NCBI GenBank assembly: GCA_036009105.1
Contig: DASYMJ010000009.1
Coordinates: 1-64,000 of the forward strand
From: JAFAVZ01 sp036009105
Lineage (GTDB): Bacteria > Acidobacteriota > Thermoanaerobaculia > Gp7-AA8
DNA length: 64,000 bases
Direction: 5' to 3'
Part shown: positions 8,064-17,563 of the stretch, piece by piece
How positions within the stretch are numbered: position 1 is the first letter of the stretch
Layout of the letters: every line of letters begins with the position of its first letter
Notes under the pieces: model-generated
The model's input: only the letters and a program-made list of their open reading frames with translations
Told to the model about the DNA's origin: nothing
Databases searched by the model: none
Translations under genes and position numbers: made by a program

Positions 8064-9184
8064 CAGGAGAGGTGCCGCTTCTTCAGTTCTTCGCGAGTGG
8101 GGGTGTCGGCGGTCCCGTTCCCGGCCAGTCCTGCATCGCGCTGGAAGGCGCGGATGGCCTCCGCCGTGGCGGGCCCGATCGCGCCGTCTTCCTCGCCGCA
8201 GGAGTAGCCGAGGTTGCGCAGACGGTCCTGCAGTCCGGAGTCGGTGTCCAGCGGATCGAGCTCCGCCCGGAACCGATGAACCTCACCCGTGGGGCCGAGC
8301 GTGATGGTGACCGTGCGCACCAGCGGCGAGAGCTTCTCGATGACGAAGCCTTCGCCGCTGGTGGTACCGCTGCGCTGCTCCTTCCCGCTCTCATCCTCCA
8401 GGTCGATGAGGTACGGCAACTCCTTGCGCGGCGTGCCGTCCGGCGCGAGAAAGCGGACGCGAAACACCTGCGGCAGTCCCTTGCGCCGGATGCGCACGCT
8501 CGCGCCGGCATTGACCGGGCGCGCCACCACGCGCAGCGCCGGGATGGTCACCGAGTCGCCCGCGGCGAGGATGTTCGGGTCCTTTCTCTTCTCCTTCAGC
8601 GCCGCATTCGCCGCGTCGTCCCAGATCGTCTCCGGCGCGAAGCCGTACCGCAGCGCGAGCGCGGCGATGCTCTCTCCCTCCGCGATGGTGTGCGTCGTCT
8701 CCGCCGCGGCCGCTGCCGCCGCCGGCGCGCTCCACGCCGCCGGCGAAGCGCTCTGCTCAGGGACGGTCGCTTCGCTGGAGAGGATCTCCCACGCGTCCTG
8801 ATCGAGCGCCGGCAGGGCCAGCTCGTACGAGCCGCTCTCGATCCCGGCGAACTGCCCCGTTCCATCCGCCCCGCTCTTCGTCCCTGACATCTCGGTCGCG
8901 CTCTTGCGCAGCTCGAAGGCGACATGCTCGATCGGCCGGCCGTCTTCGCCGGCGATGGTGATCACGATGGCCTGCAGCTTCTTCGCGCAGGAGGAGACGG
9001 GGCTGGCCGGAGGGGCCGTGGCGCTTCGGCTCGCGGCCGCCTGGTCCGCCGCGGCCAACTGCTCGCTGCTGACCGCCGGCGGCGGCTCCTCCACATCCTC
9101 CGGCTTCGGATGCGGCGCGCGGAACCACTCCGCCTCAAGATCGCCGACGTCGCGCAGCGGAATGTCGTCGAGGATGCTCGTCAT
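8063..9184 (-). CDS. LysM plus peptidoglycan-binding (PGBD) domain protein
   Basis: Residues about 55-145 form an acidic beta region with a CnaB-like flavour (HVAFELRKS ... GSYELALPALD). A LysM-like domain follows at 160-212 (HTIAEGESIAALALRYG ... NILAAGDSVTIP), and a PG_binding_1 domain closes the protein (315-370: LQDRLRNLGYSCGEEDGAIG, AIRAFQRDAGL). There is no signal peptide. Proteins with this LysM-linker-PGBD layout are frequent beside type VI secretion or contractile-injection effector genes, where they may serve as loading or spike-associated factors; that is family knowledge applied by inference. The start overlaps the preceding small gene by 4 nt (ATGA) and the stop overlaps the IPT-phospholipase start. 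Confidence 0.8.
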   Translation of the reverse strand: MTSILDDIPLRDVGDLEAEWFRAPHPKPEDVEEPPPAVSSEQLAAADQAAASRSATAPPASPVSSCAKKLQAIVITIAGEDGRPIEHVAFELRKSATEMSGTKSGADGTGQFAGIESGSYELALPALDQDAWEILSSEATVPEQSASPAAWSAPAAAAAAAETTHTIAEGESIAALALRYGFAPETIWDDAANAALKEKRKDPNILAAGDSVTIPALRVVARPVNAGASVRIRRKGLPQVFRVRFLAPDGTPRKELPYLIDLEDESGKEQRSGTTSGEGFVIEKLSPLVRTVTITLGPTGEVHRFRAELDPLDTDSGLQDRLRNLGYSCGEEDGAIGPATAEAIRAFQRDAGLAGNGTADTPTREELKKRHLS

Positions 9185-9579
9185 CGGCGCGTGGCCCTTT
9201 CCAGCTCACGCCGCGCGGCGCGGTTCTGCTCCTCCCGCTGCTTGTCCCGGAGCGCCCGGGCCACGACGAGCCGGACGCGCTCGGAAACGTCGTCCACCGC
9301 CGGATCGGCGAGCTGCGCGTCGAGCCAGGGATGATCCTCCAGCCGCCATTCCAGCGCGGCGGCCACGTTGACCAGACGCACGCAATCGCGCTCGCTGGTC
9401 ACGCCCGCTGCTTTTGCTCTTTCCAGCGCGGCGGTGATTTTCGTGCGCAACGCGGGCCCATCCAGCTTCGCCGTCAGCGCAGGAAAGTGCTTGCGCACCT
9501 CGCACGCGAGTTGGGTGAGGAAGGCCTCCTCCTTCGCGGACGCGATCACCTGCACCTGCTCTGCACGGAGCGTAATCAC
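9181..9579 (-). CDS. Small helical protein, probable effector-associated factor
   Basis: The 132-residue product is predicted all-helical and soluble, without signal peptide or membrane segment. Its layout, an N-terminal LRAEQVQVIASAKEEAF helix, a VRKHFPALTAKLDG turn and a later GVTSERDCVRLVNVAAAL stretch, resembles small unnamed proteins that I recall from type VI secretion effector loci; I cannot verify this without a search. It is the first gene of a three-gene unit and overlaps the LysM/PGBD gene by ATGA. A chaperone or adaptor for the phospholipase protein is the simplest idea, but function is unproven. Confidence 0.65.
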   Translation of the reverse strand: MITLRAEQVQVIASAKEEAFLTQLACEVRKHFPALTAKLDGPALRTKITAALERAKAAGVTSERDCVRLVNVAAALEWRLEDHPWLDAQLADPAVDDVSERVRLVVARALRDKQREEQNRAARRELERATRR

Positions 9580-9620
9580 GCTTCAGGAGAGTCCGGACGG
9601 CGCCGCTTCCCTACCCGCCA

Positions 9621-10160
9621 TTATTCGCCGAAAACCTCGGCCGCGAACCGCTCCAGCCGGACCTCCGGCGAGCGCCAGGCGTCCCGCGGCAGCCCCGCTT
9701 TGAGGCAGGTGTGCTGCAGGAAAGCCTCCCGGTCCCAGCCGTATTCGGTAGGCACCTGGGGGAGGAGCAGGCCGGCCTGCTGGCCCCGGCTGACGATCAG
9801 CCCGTGCAGCCCCACTTCCACCTCATCCGGCGAGGTCGGCTCGATGGGCCCCATGACCGAGATCTCCAGATGGATGAGCGGCAGCTCTTCGCGGCGCAGC
9901 GGCGGGAAGCGCGGATCGCGGAACGCCGCGTTGAGCGCGCTCTGGGCCACGGCCTGGAAGAGCGGCGCGACCGGCTGGATCGAGCCGATGCAGCCCCGCA
10001 GCTCGCCGCGCTCGGTCAGCGTGACGAACGCGCCGGCGGGGCGGCGGAGCGTCTCGTCGAAGTCGGCGGCGGAGAGCGCCGGGCGCCGGCCGTCGAAGGA
10101 GCCGGCAATCGATTCACGGGCGATGCGCAGGAGTGTCTGGCGTTGTTCCGGTAGGAGCAT
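9621..10160 (-). CDS. amrA: AMMECR1-domain protein (AmmeMemoRadiSam system protein A)
   Basis: The protein carries the AMMECR1 signature LRGCIGSIQPVAPLFQAV and the later FLQHTCLKAGLP segment, and at 179 residues matches the usual bacterial length. Family members often occur with a Memo-like protein and a radical SAM protein; neither partner is visible here. The biochemical role of the family is unsettled. The start ATG lies 47 nt inside the end of the LAB_N gene, an unusually long overlap, yet the N-terminal LLPEQRQTLLRIARE aligns with the normal family start, so the overlap appears genuine. It is the last gene of a tightly overlapped minus-strand operon that starts with the M20 peptidase. 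Confidence 0.9.
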   Translation of the reverse strand: MLLPEQRQTLLRIARESIAGSFDGRRPALSAADFDETLRRPAGAFVTLTERGELRGCIGSIQPVAPLFQAVAQSALNAAFRDPRFPPLRREELPLIHLEISVMGPIEPTSPDEVEVGLHGLIVSRGQQAGLLLPQVPTEYGWDREAFLQHTCLKAGLPRDAWRSPEVRLERFAAEVFGE

Positions 10161-10422
10161 GGTGGCGGCGGATGAGCATCAGGTTGCGAACGTAGACGAT
10201 GAGGCCGGAAAGCTGCCCGATGACGAACACCGGGTCGCGGCGGTGAATTGCGTAAACGGCGGTGATCGAGCCGCCGATCAGGGAGAGATACCAGAACTGG
10301 ACCGGCACGTGGCTGGTCTTCTTCCGCTCCGACGACACCCACTGGATGATGAAGCGGGCGGCGAAGAGGAACTGGCCGGCGAAGCCGACGATCAGCCAGA
10401 GGTCCCAGTGCCAGTTGCTCAT
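10114..10422 (-). CDS. Lipid A biosynthesis N-terminal-domain (LAB_N) membrane protein
   Basis: This 102-residue protein has about three hydrophobic helices and the LAB_N pattern LWLIVGFAGQFLFAARFIIQW ... PVQFWYLSLIGGSITAVYAI, with the conserved FxxRFxxQW element and the SLIGG motif. LAB_N proteins resemble half-transporters of the SemiSWEET type and commonly sit beside polyprenyl-phosphate glycosyltransferases, as here: the GT2 stop is 3 nt upstream. A role in lipid A or lipid-linked sugar modification at the inner membrane is inferred. The hydrophilic C-terminal tail overlaps the AMMECR1 gene by 47 nt. The presence of this family fits an outer-membrane organism. Confidence 0.85.
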   Translation of the reverse strand: MSNWHWDLWLIVGFAGQFLFAARFIIQWVSSERKKTSHVPVQFWYLSLIGGSITAVYAIHRRDPVFVIGQLSGLIVYVRNLMLIRRHHAPTGTTPDTPAHRP

Positions 10423-10425
10423 CGG

Positions 10426-11154
10426 TTACTCATTCGGGGAGTCCTCGCGGACCTTGTACTGCAGCATCCGCTTGCCCATCCAGCGCACGGCCAGGCAGTC
10501 CGCCAGGCCGCGGAACGCGCGGTTCATGGCGCCGTACTTGGAGACGCCGAACCGGCGCGCGCGGTGGTTGACCGGCATTTCCACCACCTTGAAGCCGGCG
10601 TGGCGGACCAGCGTCGGCAGGAAGCGGTGCATGCCGGTGTAGAGGCGCACCGGCTCGATGGCGGCGCGCCGAGCCAGCTTGAGGGAGCAGCCGGTGTCGG
10701 TGATGTCGTCGTTCGTGATCCAGTTCCGCACGCCGTTGCCGATGCGCGACTGCATCTTGCGGGACCAGGTGTCGTGCCGGTTCACCCGCACGCCGATGAC
10801 CATGTCCGCGCCGCTCTCCTCCAGCTTGCGCATCATCGGCGGGATGTCCGCCGGATCGTTCTGCAGGTCGGCGTCGAGGGAGACCACGTACTTGCCGCGC
10901 GCCGCCCGCCAGGCGGCGTCCAGCGCGGCGGTCTGGCCGCTGTTCTTGTCGAAGGCGAGGATGCGCAGCGTCGGGTGCTTGCCCTTCGCCGCGCGCAGCA
11001 CTTCCAGGCTGCGGTCCTTCGAGCCGTCGTCCACGGCGATGATCTCGTAGGTCCAGCCCTGGTCGCGCAGCGCGGCCGCGATCTGGTCGAGCAGGATCGG
11101 CACGTTCTCTTCCTCGTTGTAGACGGGGAAGACGACGGAGAGGTCGGGCTGCAT
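10426..11154 (-). CDS. GT2 family glycosyltransferase (dolichol-phosphate mannosyltransferase-like)
   Basis: The protein begins [15 protein letters not shown], has the nucleotide-binding [13 protein letters not shown], the DxD-type [13 protein letters not shown] and the acceptor-site [11 protein letters not shown], all typical of DPM1/ArnC-like GT2 enzymes that load a sugar on a polyprenyl phosphate at the cytoplasmic face. At 242 residues it lacks the C-terminal membrane pair of ArnC/GtrB types, so it may rely on the LAB_N protein encoded next to it. A longer open frame upstream is only the antisense-free extension inside tatD; the start ATG (11154) shares one base with the tatD stop (TGATG). 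Together with LAB_N and the GT39 enzyme at 55613 it could supply sugars for envelope glycans. Confidence 0.9.
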   Translation of the reverse strand: MQPDLSVVFPVYNEEENVPILLDQIAAALRDQGWTYEIIAVDDGSKDRSLEVLRAAKGKHPTLRILAFDKNSGQTAALDAAWRAARGKYVVSLDADLQNDPADIPPMMRKLEESGADMVIGVRVNRHDTWSRKMQSRIGNGVRNWITNDDITDTGCSLKLARRAAIEPVRLYTGMHRFLPTLVRHAGFKVVEMPVNHRARRFGVSKYGAMNRAFRGLADCLAVRWMGKRMLQYKVREDSPNE

Positions 11155-11912
11155 CAGCGCGGGAGTGTAACCGAGAAGGCGGCCTCGAAATTGGAGGTGG
11201 TCCGGGCCGCGACCTCCTCCAGGGGCAGGCCCCAAAGCTGGCCGAGGAGCTCCGCCACTTTGATGACGTAGGCCGGCTCGTTGTCGCGGCCGCGGAAGGG
11301 GACCGGCGCGAGGTACGGCGTGTCGGTCTCGATCAGCACGCGGTCGTGCGGCAGCGACTTCGCCGCGGCGCGCAGCGGCTCGGCGCTGCGGAAGGTGACG
11401 ATGCCGGAGAAGCTGATGAAGTAGCCCAGGTCGATCAGCTTCTTCGCCACCTCTGCCGTCTCGGTGAAGGAGTGGATGATGCCGCGCGCGCCGGCCTTGC
11501 CGAGGATCTCCACCAGGTCGGCGGTCGACTCCCGGTTGTGGATGATCACCGGCTTGTCGAGCCGCCGGGCCAGCTCGATGTGCCGCTCCAGCACCGCGCG
11601 CTGCACGGGGCGGGGCGAGTGATCGTAGTGGTAGTCGAGGCCGCACTCGCCGATGGCCACCACGCGATCGGCGCGCGCCAGTTGCTCGATGGCGGCGAAC
11701 GCTTCGTCGTCGCAGTCCTTCGCCTCGTGCGGATGGAAACCGACGGCGGCCCAGACATCGGGATGTTGCTGCGCAATGCCGACGGCGGCCGGCGCATCGT
11801 CGAGCTTCGTGCCCGGCACGACGAAGCCGCGCACGCCCTGGGCCCGGGCGCGGTCGAGATTCGCCGCCGTGTCGGACATGGTGAGATGGCAGTGCGAGTC
11901 GGTGAAGATCAT
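11154..11912 (-). CDS. tatD: TatD family metal-dependent hydrolase (DNase)
   Basis: TatD hallmarks are present in order: DSHCHL at the N-terminus (two metal His), [36 protein letters not shown] and the final [11 protein letters not shown]. The family is a TIM-barrel with two divalent metals, acting as cytoplasmic 3'-5' exonuclease on DNA. Length, 252 residues, is normal. The start ATG (11912) overlaps the thiolase stop by ATGA, and the reading frame continues upstream into the thiolase gene only as an artefact. Its position in an overlapped operon with thiolase and GT2 is not functionally telling. Confidence 0.93.
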   Translation of the reverse strand: MIFTDSHCHLTMSDTAANLDRARAQGVRGFVVPGTKLDDAPAAVGIAQQHPDVWAAVGFHPHEAKDCDDEAFAAIEQLARADRVVAIGECGLDYHYDHSPRPVQRAVLERHIELARRLDKPVIIHNRESTADLVEILGKAGARGIIHSFTETAEVAKKLIDLGYFISFSGIVTFRSAEPLRAAAKSLPHDRVLIETDTPYLAPVPFRGRDNEPAYVIKVAELLGQLWGLPLEEVAARTTSNFEAAFSVTLPR

Positions 11913-13066
11913 GCGCGCTCCACCAGGAGGGAGAGGCCCATGCCGCCGCTGATGCAGAGCGTGGCCAGCCCCAGGCGCTTGCCGCGCGTTTGCATGGCGT
12001 GCAAAAGCGTGGTCGTGATCCGCGCGCCGGTGGCGCCGATGGGGTGGCCCAGGGCGATGGCCCCGCCGTGGACGTTCAGCTTCTCGCGGTCCAGGTGCAG
12101 CTCGCGGTCGCAGGCCAGCACCTGCGCGGCGAACGCTTCGTTCAGCTCGATGAGGTCGACGTCTTCCAGGCGCACGCCGCTCTTCTGCAGCAGCTTGCGC
12201 GTGGCCGGCACCGGGCCGATGCCCATCACCTTCGGATCGACGCCCGCCTGCGCATAGCCGACGATGCGCGCCAGCGGCTGGAGGCGGTGTTGCTTCACCG
12301 CGGTTGCCGAGGCCACGAGCATCGAAGAAGCGCCGTCGGTGACGCCGGAGGAGTTGCCGGCGTGCACCGTCCCATTCTTGCGGAAGACCGGCGGCAGCTT
12401 GGCGAGCGAGCCGAGGTCGGTGTCGAAGCGGGGATGCTCGTCCTGTTCGATGCCGTTCAGCGGCACGAGCTCGTCCGCGAAGCGCTGCTCGGCGTAAGCG
12501 ACGGCGGCGCGGCGCTGCGTTTCCAGCGCGTACGCGTCCTGCTCCTCGCGCGTGATGACGTAGCGGTCGGCCAGCGTCTCCGCGGTGGCGCCCATCATCT
12601 CGTCGGCGAGCGGGCAGAGGAAGCCGTCGCGGTACATGCCGTCGACCACTTCGTCGTGCCCCATCTTCCTGCCCCAGCGGGCGCGGGTCAGCAGGTACGG
12701 CGTGTTCGACATCGACTCGGCGCCGCCCGCCAGCACGACCGCGGCGTTGCCGAGGCGGAGCTGATCGGCCGCGTTGATGATGGCGCGCAGGCCGGAGCCG
12801 CAAGCCTGATTGACGGTGTACGCCGGCACCTCGTGGCGCAATCCGCTCTTGATGGCCACCTGCCGCGCGAGGTTCGGTCCGACCCCCGCCTGGCGCGCGT
12901 TGCCGAAGATGACTTCATCCACCGCGGTGGGATCGATGCCGCTCCGCTCGAGCGTGACCTGCGCGCTGGCGGTGCCAAGCTGGGCGGCGGTGAGGGAAGC
13001 CAGGCCGCCGCCGAATTTGCCGATGGGCGTGCGGACGGCGGCGATCAGGTAGAGGTCTTCGTTCAT
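11909..13066 (-). CDS. Acetyl-CoA C-acetyltransferase (thiolase)
   Basis: The 385-residue protein has the three thiolase active-site blocks: nucleophile Cys89 in [10 protein letters not shown], the His-bearing [19 protein letters not shown] and the C-terminal base Cys in [10 protein letters not shown]. The N-terminal [12 protein letters not shown] and the [15 protein letters not shown] loop are typical of degradative/biosynthetic type II thiolases, which interconvert two acetyl-CoA and acetoacetyl-CoA, feeding fatty acid or polyhydroxyalkanoate metabolism. The start ATG overlaps the M20 peptidase stop by 4 nt. No beta-oxidation or PHA partners are visible, so the exact pathway is open. Confidence 0.93.
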   Translation of the reverse strand: MNEDLYLIAAVRTPIGKFGGGLASLTAAQLGTASAQVTLERSGIDPTAVDEVIFGNARQAGVGPNLARQVAIKSGLRHEVPAYTVNQACGSGLRAIINAADQLRLGNAAVVLAGGAESMSNTPYLLTRARWGRKMGHDEVVDGMYRDGFLCPLADEMMGATAETLADRYVITREEQDAYALETQRRAAVAYAEQRFADELVPLNGIEQDEHPRFDTDLGSLAKLPPVFRKNGTVHAGNSSGVTDGASSMLVASATAVKQHRLQPLARIVGYAQAGVDPKVMGIGPVPATRKLLQKSGVRLEDVDLIELNEAFAAQVLACDRELHLDREKLNVHGGAIALGHPIGATGARITTTLLHAMQTRGKRLGLATLCISGGMGLSLLVERA

Positions 13067-14070
13067 GAGGTAAGTTGCAGCACGGTCTGGTGATACGTCT
13101 CCACCGCCTGCAACAATTCCTGCTTGCCGATCTTTTCCTTCGCGCCGTGCGCGTCGAGGATGGAGCCGGGGCCGAAGAGCAGCGGCTTGCCGAGGTTGCC
13201 CAGGTGGGGGACGTCCGTGTTGAAGGCGACCACGGTCGAGGGCGCGCCGTCCGGCACGTGCATGAACTGCGGCGGATTGCCCCGCCGCAACACGATGCGG
13301 CCGCCGTGGCGGGCCGCGATCGCGGCGAGATGATTCTCCACGTCCTGCTCCGGGCCGGCGGTGCGGAAGATCATCTCGCACTCGGCCGTGGCGGGGATGA
13401 TGTTCGGCTTCTCGCCGCCGCGCACCACGCCCACGTTCACCGTCGCCTTACCGAGCACGTCATGCCAGCCCCAGTCGGCCGCATTGATCTCCGCGATCGC
13501 CGCCACCATCCTGGTGATGGCCGAGTCGCCGCGCTCCGGATAGGCGGAGTGCGCCGCCACGCCGTCGAAGCGGACGAAGCAGGTCAGCGCGCCTTTCGAA
13601 GCGCGCGCGAACCGCGACTCGGTCGGCTCGCCGACCAGCACGTATTCACTGCCGAGGTCTTTGAAGGCGACGTTTGCCGACTTGGCGCCGATCGAGTCGG
13701 TCTCCTCCCCCACCACGAAGAGGAAGGCGAAGTCGCGATGGCCCTCGTCGCGCAGGCGCACGCCGGCCGCGAGCATGGCGGCGATGATCCCTTTCGTATC
13801 GCACGCGCCGCGGCCGTAGATGTGCTCGTCGTCTTCATACGAGGCGAACCACGGCGGCACGGTGTCGATGTGCGAGTTGAGCACCACGCGCGGCCGCCCG
13901 CCGGCGGAGGCGAAGAGGTTGAAGCGCGTGCCGGTCACTTCCTGGCGCCGGGTGGTGAAGCCGAGGCGCTGCAGCTCTTCGTCGAGAAAGACGCCGACGT
14001 GGTGCTCCTGGTCGGTGGGCGACGGGATCTCGATGAGCCGGCGGGCGAAGGCGATGGGAGCGAAGGGCAT
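13063..14070 (-). CDS. M20 family metallopeptidase (ArgE/DapE-like deacylase)
   Basis: Metal-site motifs of M20 enzymes are visible: LNSHIDTVPP (His, Asp), GRGACDTKG (bridging Asp), VVGEETDS (catalytic and metal Glu), a VGEPTE segment and a C-terminal FGPGSILDAHG with the last His ligand. These enzymes use two zinc ions to remove acyl or amino-acyl groups, as in acetylornithine deacetylase or succinyl-diaminopimelate desuccinylase; the substrate cannot be set from sequence. The protein is 335 residues, short for the family but complete in motifs. It is the first gene of the six-gene minus-strand operon, with a heptad repeat element (14091-14159) occupying its upstream region. Confidence 0.88.
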   Translation of the reverse strand: MPFAPIAFARRLIEIPSPTDQEHHVGVFLDEELQRLGFTTRRQEVTGTRFNLFASAGGRPRVVLNSHIDTVPPWFASYEDDEHIYGRGACDTKGIIAAMLAAGVRLRDEGHRDFAFLFVVGEETDSIGAKSANVAFKDLGSEYVLVGEPTESRFARASKGALTCFVRFDGVAAHSAYPERGDSAITRMVAAIAEINAADWGWHDVLGKATVNVGVVRGGEKPNIIPATAECEMIFRTAGPEQDVENHLAAIAARHGGRIVLRRGNPPQFMHVPDGAPSTVVAFNTDVPHLGNLGKPLLFGPGSILDAHGAKEKIGKQELLQAVETYHQTVLQLTS

Positions 14071-14090
14071 GGCGGTGGATTGTAGTGGCG

Positions 14091-14159
14091 AGTTGTCAGT
14101 TGTCGGTTGTCGGTAGCTCTACTGACAACCGACAACCGACCGCTGACAACCGACAACTG
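14091..14159. repeat. Heptad inverted-repeat element, GTTGTCA/GTTGTCG type
   Basis: Left arm about 14091-14115 (AGTTGTCAGTTGTCGG...) faces a right arm 14119-14159 made of the complementary words GACAACC and GACAACT. It sits between divergent genes (M20 peptidase and DUF4142 lipoprotein), so it cannot simply be a terminator. The same word family forms the element at 14767-14862, so the DUF4142 gene is bracketed by two copies. Confidence 0.85.
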
Positions 14160-14190
14160 CGCAGGCCCCTCCTTTGCACTACACGCAAAC

Positions 14191-14757
14191 ATGAAAAAGA
14201 CAACTCTTCCGCTTGCGCTTCTGTCCATCGCGCTGCTGCTGACGGTCTCGTGCGCGACCCAGCATCAGCAGGCTGCCGTCAATGAAACCCGGACCATGAC
14301 GTCGTCCGGGCTCGACCCGCTCACGGACGTCGAGGCGGGCGCCATCGCCCACACCCTCAACGACGGCGAGATCATGCTGGCCCGCATGGCCGTCGCCAAC
14401 GCGACGAACCCGGCCGTACGCGACTTCGCGCAGATGATGATCACCGACCACACGAACGCGAATGCGATGCTGGAGCGGGAAGGCTATGCCGCCAAGCCGA
14501 ACTCCGCCGTGAACGCGCTCAACCAGCAGGTCGACCACATGCGCAACATGCTCCAGTCGAGCAGCGGCCCCGGCTTCGACCGGGCGTACATCTCCGGCCA
14601 GATCGACATGCACCAGAACGCGCTGGCCATGGTCGGCAAGAACCTGCAGCCGAGCGCCCAGGACCCCGACCTGCGCAACATCCTCGGCAATATGCGCAGC
14701 ACGGTGGAGATGCACCTCCAGCACGCCAGGGACCTGCAGAATCAGATCGGCAGGTAG
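14191..14757 (+). CDS. DUF4142 lipoprotein
   Basis: The N-terminus MKKTTLPLALLSIALLLTVSC ends in a lipobox (LTVSC), so the mature protein is a membrane-anchored lipoprotein. The rest is a helical DUF4142 domain of the ferritin-like type: EIMLARMAVANATNPAVRDFAQMM, TDHTNANAML and DFDRAYISGQIDMHQ-like helices with His and Glu in helix positions. The family is common in soil bacteria, often stress-related, with no proven activity. Residue count is 188. No clear Shine-Dalgarno precedes the ATG. The gene is flanked on both sides by heptad repeat elements and stands alone. Confidence 0.87.
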   Translation: MKKTTLPLALLSIALLLTVSCATQHQQAAVNETRTMTSSGLDPLTDVEAGAIAHTLNDGEIMLARMAVANATNPAVRDFAQMMITDHTNANAMLEREGYAAKPNSAVNALNQQVDHMRNMLQSSSGPGFDRAYISGQIDMHQNALAMVGKNLQPSAQDPDLRNILGNMRSTVEMHLQHARDLQNQIGR

Positions 14758-14766
14758 TTGGCGGAC

Positions 14767-14862
14767 CAGTTGTCGGTTGTCAGTTGTCGGTTGTCCGTCA
14801 GTTGTCAGTCGTACGACGGCGTACGACGGCACTGATAACTGACAACTGACCACCGACAACTG
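14767..14862. repeat. Heptad inverted-repeat element with internal GTACGACGGC pair
   Basis: Left arm 14767-14809 consists of CAGTTGT/CGGTTGT words, right arm 14831-14862 of their complements. The loop contains two perfect copies of GTACGACGGC (14811-14830). The element fills the space between convergent stops of the DUF4142 gene (10 nt away) and the Ser/Thr kinase gene (4 nt away), where a bidirectional transcription barrier would be useful. Confidence 0.85.
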
Positions 14863-14865
14863 CTT

Positions 14866-16440
<1,575 letters not shown>

Positions 16441-16519
16441 GGAAGGACACATTGTACCCCCCGGAGGGCAACCCACAGAATCGAAATACCTTACGCCGCG
16501 CGTCCGGTTTGCTTCCGAT

Positions 16520-17563
16520 GTGCGCCCGGCCTTTCTGTCGCTGCTGCTCGTCGCGCTGCCCGCCCTGGCGCGCGTGACGTTCGTCTCCCCATTGCAGGGC
16601 GCGCAGGCGGTCGGACCGCAGTGGCTCGAGGTGACGACGGATGCCGCGAACGTCGATCGCGTGGAGCTTTCGGTGGATGGCGTGCTGGTCGGAGTCGCGC
16701 GCAAGGCACCGTGGCGCGTGGCGCATGACTTCGGCGCCGCGCTCGCGCCGCACGTGGTGACGGCGAAGGTGCTGTCGAACGGCTACCGCGGCAGCGAATC
16801 GGCCTCCATCACCACGGCGGTGGGTGAGACGTTCAACGTCGATCTGGTCGAGGTGCCGCTGCGGCTCCGCTCCTCGCGCACCGTTCGCGCGGAGGACCTG
16901 CGCTTGACGGAGAACGGCATCGAGCAAACCATTCGCGAGCTCGCGCCCGATCGCGGCCCGGCGCGCTTCGTCTTCGTGATCGACCGCTCCCTGAGCATGG
17001 GCGAGGGGCGCCTCGCCGCCGCGCTGCGCGCCGTCGACTCCGAGACGCGATTCCTGCGGCCAGGCGACAGCGTTTCGGTGATCCTCTTCAACCACAACGT
17101 CGCCGCGCCGCGCGAGGTGGGCAAGGGCGAGAAGGTGGCCACGCTCTTCGCCGGCACGACGCCGAGCGGCGGCACCTCGCTGCGCGATGCGCTCGCCTCG
17201 ATCCCCTCCCGCCCACGCACGTACGCGATCGTGATCACCGACGGCGGCGACCGCAACAGCGAGCTCTCCGAGGAGGCGGCGCTGCGCCGCATCAGCAACA
17301 CCAAGACGGTGGTCGATGGGCTGGTCCTCGGCGACCGGAGCCGCTTCCTGGAGACCGCCGCGAAGAACACGGGCGGGCGGGCGGTGGAGGTGGAGCGCGA
17401 CGAGCTCGGGACCGCGCTGCACGAGCTGATCGAGGACATCAACAGCCGCTACACGCTCGCCTATCAAAGCCACGGTGCGAAGCCGGGCTGGCGAGCCATC
17501 ACCATCACGGCGAAGAAAGGGGTGACGGTGGGCGACGCGAGGAGGGGCTACTTTGCCGAGTAA
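16520..17563 (+). CDS. Secreted VWFA-related protein, acidobacterial type
   Basis: A signal peptide (RPAFLSLLLVALPALA) precedes a beta-rich N-terminal part (VEVPLRLRSSRTV, LTENGIEQTIRELAP) and a von Willebrand A domain with MIDAS residues FVIDRSLSMGEG, TTPSGGTSLRDAL and VITDGGDRN. This layout matches the VWFA-related family expanded in Acidobacteria. It probably mediates metal-dependent protein contacts in the periplasm or outside. The frame is open from 16439, but GTG at 16520 gives the cleanest signal peptide; no strong ribosome site is seen. It is the first gene of an operon whose next start (TTG at 17553) overlaps its stop. Confidence 0.85.
   Translation: MRPAFLSLLLVALPALARVTFVSPLQGAQAVGPQWLEVTTDAANVDRVELSVDGVLVGVARKAPWRVAHDFGAALAPHVVTAKVLSNGYRGSESASITTAVGETFNVDLVEVPLRLRSSRTVRAEDLRLTENGIEQTIRELAPDRGPARFVFVIDRSLSMGEGRLAAALRAVDSETRFLRPGDSVSVILFNHNVAAPREVGKGEKVATLFAGTTPSGGTSLRDALASIPSRPRTYAIVITDGGDRNSELSEEAALRRISNTKTVVDGLVLGDRSRFLETAAKNTGGRAVEVERDELGTALHELIEDINSRYTLAYQSHGAKPGWRAITITAKKGVTVGDARRGYFAE

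Noticed and set aside
5373..8207. 944-codon frame opposite the IPT/phospholipase gene
   Set aside because: Arg/His/Asp-rich low-complexity translation typical of a reverse frame; the minus-strand protein has clear domains.
10426..13381. Long N-terminal extensions of GT2, TatD and thiolase frames into upstream genes
   Set aside because: The upstream parts are out-of-frame readings of neighbouring genes; conserved N-termini start at the ATGs that overlap the previous stops.
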